NCBI RefSeq assembly: GCF_003076455.1
Contig: NZ_CP020918.1
Location: 2,247,501-2,311,500 of the forward strand
DNA: 64,000 nucleotides
Reading direction: 5' to 3'
Origin: Flavobacterium faecale
GTDB lineage: Bacteria; Bacteroidota; Bacteroidia; Flavobacteriales; Flavobacteriaceae
Notes under the pieces: model-generated
What the model saw: the letters and a program-made list of their open reading frames with translations, nothing else
What the model was told of the DNA's origin: nothing
The model's database searches: none
Made by a program: the position numbers and the translations under genes
Part shown: positions 10,885-20,487 of the stretch, one piece after another
How the letters are laid out: each line of letters starts with the position of its first letter
How positions within the stretch are numbered: the first letter of the stretch is position 1

Positions 10885-11757
10885 ATGAAAAAGTATTTTA
10901 ACGTCATCGTCATATTCCTTGTACTTGCCTGCCAGCAAAAATCAACTAAGCTTGTGGACTTGTACGATTTTCCAAAATCATTGAAGGAAGTTTCAGGGAT
11001 GATCACTTTGCAAGATTCAGATCTTATGGCCTGCATTGAGGATAGCGGAAATAAGAACGAAGTTTATTTTTTAAATTCGAAAGGAAAAATTAAAAATACC
11101 CTTGAAATTTCGAATGTCAAAAACACAGATTGGGAAGATGTAACCAAAGACCAAGAAGGTAATTTGTACATTGGTGACTTCGGTAATAATGATAATGTTC
11201 GAAAAGATTTAGCAATTTATAAAATAAACAAAGATCAATTGGCAAAGTCAGAAACGACAACTTCTTCTATTATCACTTTTTCATATCCGGAACAAAAAGA
11301 CTTTCCTCCTAAAAAGAAGAAACTTTTTTTTGATGTAGAGGGGTTTATTGTTTTTCAGAACAATTTTTATTTGTTTACCAAAAACCGTTCTTCAAATTTT
11401 GACGGAACGGCTTACATATACAAAGTGCCTACCGCTGCGGGAAACTATCAAGCTCAAAAAGTAGGGGAATTTAAATCAGGCCCAGATTATCATAATTATG
11501 TGATTACTAGCGCGGCTATAAGTCCTGATCAAAAAAAAATAGCACTATTAACGCATAGTAAAATTATTTTGTTCGAAAATTTTAAAGGCGACGATTTCCT
11601 TTCGGGCAAACGAACTGAAATTGATTTACAGCATTTTTCGCAAAAAGAAGCGATCTGTTTCAAAGACAATTCAACGGTTTACATCGCCGATGAGAAAGTT
11701 AAAAAATCAGGCGGAAAAGTGTACGAATTTAAAATCCAAAGCCAAGAGCAAAACTAA
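10885..11757 (+). CDS. Lipoprotein, probable beta-propeller (SdiA-regulated-like)
   Basis: The 290-residue protein has a lipoprotein signal, MKKYFNVIVIFLVLACQQ, with Cys16 as the likely lipidated residue. The body contains LKEVSGM, DSGN, TDWEDVTKD and LYIGDFGNNDN, a pattern resembling the SdiA-regulated/esterase-like propeller proteins, in which each blade carries such a turn. It therefore probably folds as a beta-propeller on the periplasmic side of a membrane. Ligand or activity is unknown. The last 29 bp overlap the 3' end of the convergent phosphatase gene, so the two mRNAs are complementary at their ends. Confidence 0.8.
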   Translation: MKKYFNVIVIFLVLACQQKSTKLVDLYDFPKSLKEVSGMITLQDSDLMACIEDSGNKNEVYFLNSKGKIKNTLEISNVKNTDWEDVTKDQEGNLYIGDFGNNDNVRKDLAIYKINKDQLAKSETTTSSIITFSYPEQKDFPPKKKKLFFDVEGFIVFQNNFYLFTKNRSSNFDGTAYIYKVPTAAGNYQAQKVGEFKSGPDYHNYVITSAAISPDQKKIALLTHSKIILFENFKGDDFLSGKRTEIDLQHFSQKEAICFKDNSTVYIADEKVKKSGGKVYEFKIQSQEQN

Positions 11758-14700
11758 GTCGTCCTTCTTCTTCTCTACTTTTAAAATAGGAAAGCCTTGC
11801 GGTCAAAGTATTAAGTCCGTTTAGCCATAAGCCTCCACCAACGGCTTGATGCCATTTTTGATTGTCTTTATTATCTAGCCAAACACGTCCATAATCATAA
11901 CCACCAAGAATTCCGTAACTCATAGGCAGGATACTTTCTTTAATTTTACCTAGACTTACACGTAAGTCAGTACTGTTATAAAACGAACTTTTTCCTAAAA
12001 ATCGTTCGTTTCTAAAGCCTCTTAAACTCAAATCGCCTCCTAAAACTGCACCTTGGTAAAACTCGTAATTGTTGTTTAAAATGGCTTTTGCTTTTACAAT
12101 GGTAGCCAAGACTATTCGTCCGCTAGCATCAATTTTATGATTGAAATTTAGTTTTGATTCGAATGTTGGAAAGTTTGTTCGAGTGTCGTCCAAGTTTGTT
12201 TTCCAGCTTCCAATCACTGAAAATCCCATTCCCATTTTTGGTAATGAGGGTATGTCGTAGTTTTCAAAGTGGTAACCTACAGTGACTCCAGCAAATTTTT
12301 GACTATCAAAAACTAATGGGTCAACAATTGAGTTGGATGTAATATAACGGTTGACTGTATTTTGGACTTGTATATTTTCAAAACTAGTCTGAATTTGCAA
12401 ACGACTACCAAAAGGGCCAACTTTCTCAAATTGTGGTGCCACCTTAAAAATACTGATTTTAACTCTATTAAAATTCATTCCTTTTACTTCATCGTTGTTT
12501 ACAGTTTCGTTGCCGTATCCAAAAAAGTTGATAGAAAAATTAGGACTAGTAAAACGGGTATCAAGATTAAAATCCCATTTATCAGTGACCTTCGGTGCTT
12601 TAAACGAATAGAATAATTCAACCCCACTCGTTGCAAAATAATAATTTGCTTTAAGTATGTGCTTGCTAGAATATGGATTTTGCTTAAAGTTATTAATCGT
12701 ATAGTTAGCAATAATACCAATTTTTAGGCCATCATCGGGGTTATAGCCAAGGGTAGGCAGTCCAGAAAAAGCATTGTATTTGGGCAAAGTATACCTGTAG
12801 GAATTGATAGTATAGTCGTCTGTGATTTTTTTGGTAGTTTGCGCATCAACATTATAGGTGTTCTTTTTCGAAAGGAAATCAATAACTCGAATTCCTTTAC
12901 CGTTTTCGATGGTATAGCTATCATGGTTTTGTCCACCTAGCAAAATAATTTCTGCTGCAGTTTTAGCTTTTCCTTTGACAATAAATTCATCATCATCATC
13001 TAAACCGTAGATCCATAAATGTTTTGTTTTTTTGCCCGAAAGTGTTTTGGAGTACGCAAATTCAATTCCGTCTTTCTTAATTCGATTCACGGTTATTTGG
13101 AGTACATTGCCTGGCTTTTTTTCGATAATAAACTGGTCTTTTTTATTTGTTCCAACAACAAGAACACGTTTTTCTATTGTTTTCGAATACTTTTTAGCAT
13201 AAGTAACTAATTCTTTTTTGCGAGCTTTTAAATCTTTTTTAATTGTCGTTATCGTTTCGTCTTGCACTTCTAAAGGTAGCTGCAGGAATGCTTTTTCGAT
13301 GGCTTCATCAGATAAGTTATTTTGAATATAAGTAGCTTGCTCAATCCAATCTTGTTCAGTTGCTGTCTTTAAAATCGCCAAATCCATTGGGTAAGGTTCT
13401 CTATTAAACCATTTTACGTTTTTTATTTTATCTTTGAATGTTTGCATATGACGCAAGTCAGGAATATTCATCAAGATGGACAGTAAGGCACCATCATACT
13501 TAGAAAAAACCTGGTCACGGTCTCTAGGAATTGGTTTGTAAATTGTTTTGTCACCTTCTTTATATGTACTCCAGCGCCATTGGTCTTGATGCCTGTCCCA
13601 ATCGCCTAGTAGCATATCAAATAAGCGAGCTTTGATGTATTCTTTTTCATCTACAGCATAATTTTCATCCTTATGAAGTTTTTCCAAAAGATCAGCTGTA
13701 CTTATAATATCGTCAGAGTTGCCAAAAGAAGCAAGGTCTTTTTGAGTTTCAGAGGCTTGTTCTTCAATAAAGTACAACTCATCGCCAAAATTGCTATTAA
13801 ACTCTTGCAATGTATTTTGTTTCGGGATATAATATAATTTTGGATTGGAATGATTGACTCCAATTTGTTCTGCCAAATAACCTACAGCAAGTGGTGCATA
13901 CGGGTGTGAACTAGTATAAAAATCAAGAAGAAAATCTTCTGCATAGGTGTCTTCAAAATCATTTTCTACAAATTGATCCTTGAAGGCAACCGCTTGCAAA
14001 AATCGAGAAGCACTTTTCTTGAGGGCTCTCATAGCATACTCCTTACCCGATTGATCTACAAGGCGAAGCGATTTTGATTGATGACCGCCACCAGCTCTTT
14101 TTGGAGATACGCCACCATACAAAGTATCTAGCATAAGTACAGGCGCTTCTATAGCTGTATTATAAATGGTGCGGTAGTGGTTACCAAAAACAAAACGATA
14201 AGCAGCTGACTTCGAGGTACGATCCTCCGAATAAACAGAGGCCGATTTTGTTTTAGGAAATGAAGTAGGGTAGGCGGCAACTTCATTTTCGGGAACGTTT
14301 AATACGATTTGACGGTACAGTAATTTATCTTCATTAAAAAAGGAGACTATGCTTTTTCCATTAGTGTACACGTTTAAAATTGCGTAACCTTTTTGTCCGT
14401 ATGAAAAATCATTTGGGTATACTGCTTTGGCAGCTTCTTCTTTTGACCCTGCTCCGCTAATAATTTGTTTTATATTTTGATGATCGATATACTGCAAATT
14501 GTGATCGTGCCCAGAAACTACAATCACATTATCCTCACCTTGAATAAGTGCTTTGATTCTATTTGATAAAGTGGAATATTGTTTGTTTTGAAGGTCTTGC
14601 GGGCTAGCTCCTGTAGTTTTTCGAAGCAAATTAATAAAAGAACCAATAACTGGTAACGGAATGTCTTGTTCCAACGGGAAAATTTGTTTTCGCAAAGAAA

Positions 14701-15424
14701 ATTGTCCTCCATGCGTACCATTGCTCATAAGCGGATGATGCATGGCTATTAGGATTGTTTTGTCTTTGTTTTTACTAATTAAACCTTCAAATTCTTCAAA
14801 GAAGGCTTCTCTAGTTTTGATCGAACAATCATCATTAATAGTAGGTGAGTCGTCCCAGTTTTCTAAGAACCATTGACTATCAATAGTAATCAATAGAATG
14901 TTATCATTAATTTTCACATCATCAATAGCGCATCCTTTCCTGGGTGAGAATGTTTTTTTGTCATTTAAATAGTCTTGCACCAAGTCTTCTTGCTTTTTCA
15001 AACCTTCAATTCCGCTATACCAATCATGGTTTCCGGGGATAAAGATGGTTTGGCCCTTGTAATTTTTTGCAATTTGCAATTGATTAATAAGCTTTTGTTC
15101 AGCCGGTAAATAGTCAGGATCAGATGTTTTGCTTGGTATTCCTTTTGGGTAGACGTTATCTCCTAAAAACAATAAGGAGGAATTTTTGTTTGCAGTAACT
15201 AACTTTTTACTTAAAGCCATTAAAATGGATTTGGAATGTTGCTCTGTAGTGTTGCCAGCATCACCAATTAAATAGAAAGTATGGGCAATTTTTGCGGTGT
15301 CTTCCTCGTTAACTAGGTTCGAATTGGTTACATTAGAGCCGTATTGTTCTTTTTTGGTTGCACAAGCAAACAAAAGAGAAGATATAAAAAGGAGAATCAA
15401 CCGTTTTTCCAAAAACAATTTCAT
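11729..15424 (-). CDS. Lipoprotein fusing calcineurin-like phosphoesterase to an Omp85-type barrel
   Basis: This 1231-residue protein has a lipobox (LLFAC, Cys21). Residues of about 45-380 form a metallophosphoesterase with all signature blocks: LIGDAGN, LFLGDNVYPKG, PGNHDWYSG, MHHPLMS and VSGHDHN. A central region of about 450 residues is of unknown type (WDRHQDQWRW, PRDRDQVFSKYDG). The last 330 or so residues resemble the surface-antigen/Omp85 beta-barrel and end in a terminal Phe (SFALGFGF), the typical outer-membrane assembly signal. The architecture suggests an outer-membrane-anchored phosphatase whose substrate may be handled near the barrel; that link is inference. It is divergent from the HD-PycTM gene with only 25 bp between start codons. 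Confidence 0.9.
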   Translation of the reverse strand: MKLFLEKRLILLFISSLLFACATKKEQYGSNVTNSNLVNEEDTAKIAHTFYLIGDAGNTTEQHSKSILMALSKKLVTANKNSSLLFLGDNVYPKGIPSKTSDPDYLPAEQKLINQLQIAKNYKGQTIFIPGNHDWYSGIEGLKKQEDLVQDYLNDKKTFSPRKGCAIDDVKINDNILLITIDSQWFLENWDDSPTINDDCSIKTREAFFEEFEGLISKNKDKTILIAMHHPLMSNGTHGGQFSLRKQIFPLEQDIPLPVIGSFINLLRKTTGASPQDLQNKQYSTLSNRIKALIQGEDNVIVVSGHDHNLQYIDHQNIKQIISGAGSKEEAAKAVYPNDFSYGQKGYAILNVYTNGKSIVSFFNEDKLLYRQIVLNVPENEVAAYPTSFPKTKSASVYSEDRTSKSAAYRFVFGNHYRTIYNTAIEAPVLMLDTLYGGVSPKRAGGGHQSKSLRLVDQSGKEYAMRALKKSASRFLQAVAFKDQFVENDFEDTYAEDFLLDFYTSSHPYAPLAVGYLAEQIGVNHSNPKLYYIPKQNTLQEFNSNFGDELYFIEEQASETQKDLASFGNSDDIISTADLLEKLHKDENYAVDEKEYIKARLFDMLLGDWDRHQDQWRWSTYKEGDKTIYKPIPRDRDQVFSKYDGALLSILMNIPDLRHMQTFKDKIKNVKWFNREPYPMDLAILKTATEQDWIEQATYIQNNLSDEAIEKAFLQLPLEVQDETITTIKKDLKARKKELVTYAKKYSKTIEKRVLVVGTNKKDQFIIEKKPGNVLQITVNRIKKDGIEFAYSKTLSGKKTKHLWIYGLDDDDEFIVKGKAKTAAEIILLGGQNHDSYTIENGKGIRVIDFLSKKNTYNVDAQTTKKITDDYTINSYRYTLPKYNAFSGLPTLGYNPDDGLKIGIIANYTINNFKQNPYSSKHILKANYYFATSGVELFYSFKAPKVTDKWDFNLDTRFTSPNFSINFFGYGNETVNNDEVKGMNFNRVKISIFKVAPQFEKVGPFGSRLQIQTSFENIQVQNTVNRYITSNSIVDPLVFDSQKFAGVTVGYHFENYDIPSLPKMGMGFSVIGSWKTNLDDTRTNFPTFESKLNFNHKIDASGRIVLATIVKAKAILNNNYEFYQGAVLGGDLSLRGFRNERFLGKSSFYNSTDLRVSLGKIKESILPMSYGILGGYDYGRVWLDNKDNQKWHQAVGGGLWLNGLNTLTARLSYFKSREEEGRLSFALGFGF

Positions 15425-15449
15425 ATTTTAGTCGTATAATTATTTTATT

Positions 15450-16640
15450 ATGAATCTTCTACATCAAGCTGAAGCTTTTGTTTCAGAATTACTCAAAGAT
15501 AAACTTTCTAAATCATTTACCTACCATAATTTGGGACATACTAAAGTCGTGGTAAATGCAGTAGAAGCTATATTGCAGGCTGAAAAGCTTAATGAAAATG
15601 ATAAGCAGGCTTTGTTAATGGCCGCGTGGTTTCATGATACGGGTTATACGCAAGGATGTACAAAGCACGAGGATGCCAGCGTAGTAATAGCAACAGATTT
15701 TTTGAGAGATAAAAAGCAGTCTGAAGAATTTATAGTTGCAGTAAACAAGCTCATTGAGGCCACTGTTCACGATTATGAGCCCAAAAATAATCTAGAAAAA
15801 ATAATTAGAGATGCCGACTATGCACATTTTGGTAGTTTAGATTATCCGGTAATTTGTGAACAACTGCGAAAAGAGTGGCAAATTACCATGAATAAAGTAT
15901 TTTCGAATGAAGAATGGGCAAAAGAAAATCTTCATTTTATGGAAGAAAAGCACCGCTATCAAACAGGATATGCCTTGACGCATTGGCAACCAATTAAAGA
16001 AAAAAATATACAAATGCTCAAAGGAAATGATCAAAAAGAGTTGAAAATGGAAAAGATTGAGACAAAAAGTAAAAAAGGTAAAAAGAAAAAAGACAAGAAA
16101 GAAAAACCAGACCGAGGTATTGATACTTTGTTTAGAATTACCTTAGGAAATCATACTCGTTTGAGTGGAATTGCTGACAGTAAAGCCAATATTTTATTGT
16201 CTGTAAATGCGATTATTATTTCGATAGCATTATCTTCTATTATACCAAAGCTTGATAGTCCTGGGAATGCGCATTTAATCCTTCCTACTTTTATTTTATT
16301 GATGTTCAGTGTAGTGTCTATAATTTTTGCCATATTGTCTACCCGTCCAAAGGTGACCACTGGTACATTTACGCGTGAGGATATCGAAGCTCAAAAAGTA
16401 AATCTTTTATTCTTTGGTAACTTCTATAAAATGCCGCTAGAGGAGTACCAATGGGCTGTTAACGAGTTAATGAAAGACCGAGATTATTTGTACAATTCTA
16501 TGATCAAGGATTTGTACTTTTTGGGTATTGTTTTGGACAAAAAATACAAACTATTGCGTATAACCTATAATATTTTCATGATCGGAATTATTGTTTCGGT
16601 GATTGCATTTGTCTTGGCTTTTAATTCTGTTCTAGGATAA
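15450..16640 (+). CDS. HD-domain protein fused to a PycTM (Pycsar effector-like) membrane domain
   Basis: The 396-residue protein has an N-terminal HD phosphohydrolase domain: FHDTGY with His62-Asp63, upstream His26 and His30, HED at 73-75 and DADYAHFG at 121-128. A very lysine-rich linker (about 194-221) follows. The C-terminal domain starts at about 224 with LFRITLGNHTRLSGIADSKA and NILLSVNAI, the hallmark of the Pycsar effector transmembrane domain, with membrane segments at about 247-264, 277-297 and 372-392. In Pycsar a cCMP/cUMP-making cyclase activates such a domain to disrupt the membrane. Here no nucleotide cyclase is adjacent. The HD domain could degrade or bind a cyclic nucleotide, which is inference. 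Its 3' end overlaps the convergent GAF gene by 9 bp. Confidence 0.85.
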   Translation: MNLLHQAEAFVSELLKDKLSKSFTYHNLGHTKVVVNAVEAILQAEKLNENDKQALLMAAWFHDTGYTQGCTKHEDASVVIATDFLRDKKQSEEFIVAVNKLIEATVHDYEPKNNLEKIIRDADYAHFGSLDYPVICEQLRKEWQITMNKVFSNEEWAKENLHFMEEKHRYQTGYALTHWQPIKEKNIQMLKGNDQKELKMEKIETKSKKGKKKKDKKEKPDRGIDTLFRITLGNHTRLSGIADSKANILLSVNAIIISIALSSIIPKLDSPGNAHLILPTFILLMFSVVSIIFAILSTRPKVTTGTFTREDIEAQKVNLLFFGNFYKMPLEEYQWAVNELMKDRDYLYNSMIKDLYFLGIVLDKKYKLLRITYNIFMIGIIVSVIAFVLAFNSVLG

Positions 16641-18998
16641 TTCGTTTAGTAATTCTTGATACGTGTACTCTTTTTTATGAGCAACATCACTGTTGATTAC
16701 TTTGATTCGAATGGCTTTCAAACCAGAAACACCTTGTAATTCTTCAACGTCAAATTTTTCGATTTCTGGTTCGATTATGTTTTTAAATTGCAGGTACTGA
16801 ATGTATTTTAAATATTCCGTCTCTTCATTTTGATGCGAATAGACGATGGTTATTTTTTCCTTTTGGGTAATGCGTTCCAATGTTCCTTTGATGTTGGCTT
16901 TGTCGATTCGTTTTTTTACTACCTCATAGCGAGCATTGTAAGTTCCGTCTACGTCAAAACGTTTTTCGTCCATTCGAAAACGGATAGAAAGTGGCGAACT
17001 GAAGACCAAAATCAATGAGGTAACATCCAATTCATATGGCAACAAAGGTTTTAAACGATGGTGCTCGAGCTCCATCTTGCACAAGGTTTGCAATTGCCAT
17101 AAGCGAAGGTTATTCAAATACATCATATCAAACGGAATATTTGGATTGATGCTTTGGCCTATGTACAAATTGTGTTCGACCCCGTCCGTTTTAAAACGTT
17201 CAAAATAATGTGGGTAATTCTGTTGCGCTTCCAATTGTTCTTTGTCTAGAACCGATGCCATTTTTTTGTTGATAATAGACATTGCCTCATCAAACTTTTT
17301 GCGGGCATGGTAAAAGAGTTCTGTTTTTTCATCCAATTCATTAAAATAAGCGTCAATTAGCAATTGCAACTTAGGATCATTTTTAGCATTGGTCAAAACA
17401 GGATGAATTTCCTTCTGAATATACAACTGAATTTGCTGTTCGGTATCTGCTTTTAATTCGATCAATAATTCTTTCGAAAAAGAAAACAATTCAAACTTAC
17501 GTTGTTCTAATAGTTGCAGTTTGTTATTCTCTGTCAAATGATCCAATATCGTAATCAACTGACTTATTTGGCTTTTTAAATCTTGTTTTACAGTCTCATT
17601 TCTATGATTTGAGGAACTCTTTATGTCAATCTGACCGTACAAAGGATAAACTTCTTTAAAAACAATTGCTTTAAAAATGTAATCTTTATTAGGTGCTTGA
17701 ATTTGAAAATATTTCTGTGCCTCTTTTCTGAATTTCCAATAAACGCTCGGGTGAATGGAGGTGTATTCTCTTTGAATTACTGCTTCGATCTGATTTTGTA
17801 AATCTATATTGTAACGCTCAATGGTCTCTACAACATAGGGTAACAATAGGTCAAGATTGTTGGCATTGACGCTATTGAGTATTTTGGGTTGCGAAGAAAT
17901 GAGTTCGATCACACCCAATAATTTATCATTTTTAATAACGGGGGCCAAAATGCAACTCTTAATGTTTTGTTTTGCTAAATGAGCCGCAAAAGATGCGTTT
18001 TCGATTGAAAACTTATCCACATCAGAGATAATAAATGGTTTTTTGTCATTGATTATAGCTTGTAGCGTACAACCAAATAATGCAGATTTACAAATTATTT
18101 CCTCTTCTTTTTCTAATAAAATGTAGCTGTTCGATTCTGTATTGTTACTGAAAGGTGGTGTAGTGAATTTATTCTCCTCCTCATTGTACAAGACGAATCC
18201 AAGTTTTAGATCTGGGATTTTGAATATAGTTCTGAAAATGGTTTGAATATCATCATCTTTAGATTTTTGTTGATTATCCGACCTTAACAAGTTTGTTTTT
18301 AAGTTAGAAATAGCACTCTCTACCGAAGCATCAAATAAAGATATAATTCCGAAGCCCTTTAAAATCCAACTTTCTTTTGGGAATTTTTGTTTCCATAAGG
18401 CAATGTCATCGTAGTTGTCCATCAACATATCGATATCCTCTTGGGTTAATTCGACTGCATTTTCGGTACGAATAATTTCCATGAAATCTGCGTTGTACAA
18501 AATACGGTAGTGTTTCAATATACCATTGGCATCTGGAATGTCATAAAACAAGGGTTTATTGTAATCTAGATTTTGCCCGTACTGTGTGTTTAAAATTAAA
18601 ATACAACTCACAATATAGAGTTGGTCGTCATTATAATCACGAATAGACATGTCAAATGCATTACCCGCATCGGCCAAGATAGTTTTGAAACGGTCGGTAT
18701 AATTAAAGGTGAGATTCTGAAACGGAATGGTAATGGCTTTAATCTCATTTTTGGTCAATGCTGTTGGAAACAAGTCTGCCAATAAATGCTTGATTAGTTG
18801 TTTGTGCTCGTTTATAGACGCGTAATCTTCTATTCCGGTAAACAATTCTGGGACTTTCTTGATTTGCTCCAATAAGGCAAGAGCATAATTTGAGCGATAA
18901 TCTACATCTGTAAGAGCAATTTCTTCTAAAGATTCGATTAATTTATGAAAAGATATTTTAGTCTTAAACGGACTATCATTAAGTATAGGATGATTCAT
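16632..18998 (-). CDS. Large GAF-domain protein of unknown function
   Basis: The 788-residue soluble protein contains a GAF-like domain at about residues 255-395 (for example FIISDVDKF, SCILAPVIKNDKLLGVIELIS). The N-terminal 240 residues and the C-terminal half are helical and match no domain I recognise; the C-terminus does not look like HATPase, GGDEF or an HTH domain. The start was set at the ATG of MNHPILN (18998), since the upstream in-frame ATG at 19022 adds eight atypical residues and the spacing to the -7 box fits better. It may be a ligand- or redox-sensing scaffold. It is convergent with the HD-PycTM gene, overlapping by 9 bp, so shared function is not implied. Confidence 0.85.
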   Translation of the reverse strand: MNHPILNDSPFKTKISFHKLIESLEEIALTDVDYRSNYALALLEQIKKVPELFTGIEDYASINEHKQLIKHLLADLFPTALTKNEIKAITIPFQNLTFNYTDRFKTILADAGNAFDMSIRDYNDDQLYIVSCILILNTQYGQNLDYNKPLFYDIPDANGILKHYRILYNADFMEIIRTENAVELTQEDIDMLMDNYDDIALWKQKFPKESWILKGFGIISLFDASVESAISNLKTNLLRSDNQQKSKDDDIQTIFRTIFKIPDLKLGFVLYNEEENKFTTPPFSNNTESNSYILLEKEEEIICKSALFGCTLQAIINDKKPFIISDVDKFSIENASFAAHLAKQNIKSCILAPVIKNDKLLGVIELISSQPKILNSVNANNLDLLLPYVVETIERYNIDLQNQIEAVIQREYTSIHPSVYWKFRKEAQKYFQIQAPNKDYIFKAIVFKEVYPLYGQIDIKSSSNHRNETVKQDLKSQISQLITILDHLTENNKLQLLEQRKFELFSFSKELLIELKADTEQQIQLYIQKEIHPVLTNAKNDPKLQLLIDAYFNELDEKTELFYHARKKFDEAMSIINKKMASVLDKEQLEAQQNYPHYFERFKTDGVEHNLYIGQSINPNIPFDMMYLNNLRLWQLQTLCKMELEHHRLKPLLPYELDVTSLILVFSSPLSIRFRMDEKRFDVDGTYNARYEVVKKRIDKANIKGTLERITQKEKITIVYSHQNEETEYLKYIQYLQFKNIIEPEIEKFDVEELQGVSGLKAIRIKVINSDVAHKKEYTYQELLNELS

Positions 18999-19065
18999 TT
19001 TTTGTTCTTTTAAACAAAGCAACTTTTGGACGTGGTACTAGAAAAAGAAACTTTATTAGAGTCTA

Positions 19066-19073
19066 CAAAAGTA
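19066..19073 (-). promoter_or_regulatory. Putative -7 box for the GAF gene
   Basis: On the minus strand this reads TACTTTTG, matching TAnnTTTG, about 68 bases before the chosen start codon. It follows immediately after the T-run of an upstream minus-strand terminator. Confidence 0.45.
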
Positions 19074-19107
19074 ACAAAAAAAACTCCAATTACATTCGTA
19101 ACTGGAG
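19074..19107 (-). terminator. Minus-strand hairpin terminator before the GAF gene
   Basis: On the minus strand the stem CTCCAGTTAC/GTAATTGGAG with a GAAT loop (one G-U pair) is followed by a run of T. It would stop transcripts arriving from the right. Confidence 0.75.
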
Positions 19108-19335
19108 CTTCGATTTGTTTCTTTGGATGGTATTTTGTTTTCGAACCCTTAAAATTTAAAATTATTGAAATGAAAGGCTATCGATAATAACTAATCATGG
19201 CAACTACGTTTTTTTATTTTAATGATTTGTTTTGGAGTATTAAATGTAGTGTAAAATGTGTTTATCGGCTTAATAAATTCGATAAAAAACATCTTATTTT
19301 ATAAAAAGCAGGATTTAATTTATATTTTAAAGTAA
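19108..19335. other. Gene-free stretch between two minus-strand terminators
   Basis: No ORF with coding character is visible on either strand. It lies between two minus-strand hairpin terminators, so a short untranslated minus-strand RNA is possible. No exact TAnnTTTG box was found inside it; the closest on the minus strand is TACATTTA. Confidence 0.4.
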
Positions 19336-19366
19336 AAATCCTCACCGTAGAAGGTAAGGATTTTGT
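19336..19366 (-). terminator. Terminator after the nucleoid-associated protein gene
   Basis: On the minus strand AAATCCTTACC and GGTGAGGATTT pair around a short loop and are followed by T residues, about 20 bases after the stop codon at 19385. The stem is nearly symmetrical and could also work on the plus strand. Confidence 0.7.
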
Positions 19367-19384
19367 ATTTGAAAAGGGATAAAC

Positions 19385-20443
19385 TTATGATTTTTGTTCT
19401 TTGTTGAAATATACTAGATAGTAGTACATTTGTTTTTCTTCATCCCATCCTTTTTCTACAAATTTCTCTGCACTTTCGGGGTTGATGAAATCCATTTTGA
19501 TTTGGATGTTGGTATCTAGGTTGATCACGTTTTTGATAGATTTACGTGCATCACTTACAGCTGCATTCGCAATAGGGAAGGATGTTACGTCTTCAATACT
19601 GTACTTTTCACCTTTGTCAACTTTATAATTTTTGAATTCAGGAATCAAGTCTGGGTTATCAATTACTTCGTTCAAAAAGTTGTTTTCGTCAAATTGGTCA
19701 TTCTTTGCAAAATAATTTACAGAACGGTTCATAAACATGACTTCTTCTTTCTTGTCTTCAGCAGGAAAAACAACATCTTTAGCAAATCCTTGACAAAATT
19801 TCAAGTATTTTTTTGTGATAAAGTTTTCGTCTTCAAAGGCGTCTACATTCAAAAAGTGCTCCAACCAGTAGCGCGCATCATAGCGGTTGCTATCAACGGT
19901 TAGGATTTTAAAGCCTTCCTCTTTTTTATGATTGAAGATGATGCAACCTTTGTCCAATTTATTCAAATTGATACCGTGTTGTAAAATCATTTCTAGATGC
20001 GTGTCTTTTTCTTCAAACTGTAAAAAGTCAGCTTGTAATTCACTTTTAAAAATCCCGATAGCATCAACCGGAGTATTGTCAATATTCACATTAGTCAAGT
20101 AGGTTACATAAACCTCTCCGTTTTTAATATGTGGATGATTGGATTGTTCGAATAAATGCTTAGTTATTTTTTTTGAAGCCTCATGAATATTGGCAGGATT
20201 ATCAAAAATCTCACAGGCCAATTTGTACATGTCATTATAATCTAAATCTACTTCATGAGCAAACTGATAATAGTTTTCTTCTTTCTCTCTAAAAGGTTTC
20301 AAGAAAAATTCCTTGATCAACGGCACGATTTCATCCTGAAGATTAAAAGGCTGTTCTGATAAAAATAATGCTTCGTTACGGCTTTTATTTCCTACTCTGT
20401 GAATAGAAAGCGTATCGATGTGGGTGTTGAATAAGTTGATCAT
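19385..20443 (-). CDS. Nucleoid-associated protein (NdpA/YejK/NA37 family)
   Basis: The 352-residue acidic cytoplasmic protein matches the NA37 family: an N-terminal IHRVGNKSRNE-type segment, a central block around YVTYLTNVNIDNTPVDAIGIFKS, and a C-terminal part with FPIANAAVSDARKSIKNVI. Family members such as E. coli YejK bind the nucleoid; the molecular role is poorly defined. The length is close to YejK (about 335). A small four-helix-bundle gene ends 45 bp upstream on the same strand, and a terminator follows the stop, so it may be the last gene of a short unit. Confidence 0.85.
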   Translation of the reverse strand: MINLFNTHIDTLSIHRVGNKSRNEALFLSEQPFNLQDEIVPLIKEFFLKPFREKEENYYQFAHEVDLDYNDMYKLACEIFDNPANIHEASKKITKHLFEQSNHPHIKNGEVYVTYLTNVNIDNTPVDAIGIFKSELQADFLQFEEKDTHLEMILQHGINLNKLDKGCIIFNHKKEEGFKILTVDSNRYDARYWLEHFLNVDAFEDENFITKKYLKFCQGFAKDVVFPAEDKKEEVMFMNRSVNYFAKNDQFDENNFLNEVIDNPDLIPEFKNYKVDKGEKYSIEDVTSFPIANAAVSDARKSIKNVINLDTNIQIKMDFINPESAEKFVEKGWDEEKQMYYYLVYFNKEQKS

Positions 20444-20487
20444 GTAAAATGTTTAATATTGTTTAAGGTTTAGAAGTTGTTTAAAGT

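Noticed and set aside
19130-19160. GGGTTCGAAAAC (minus strand), similar to a tRNA T-loop
   Set aside because: No matching acceptor, D or anticodon stems can be drawn.
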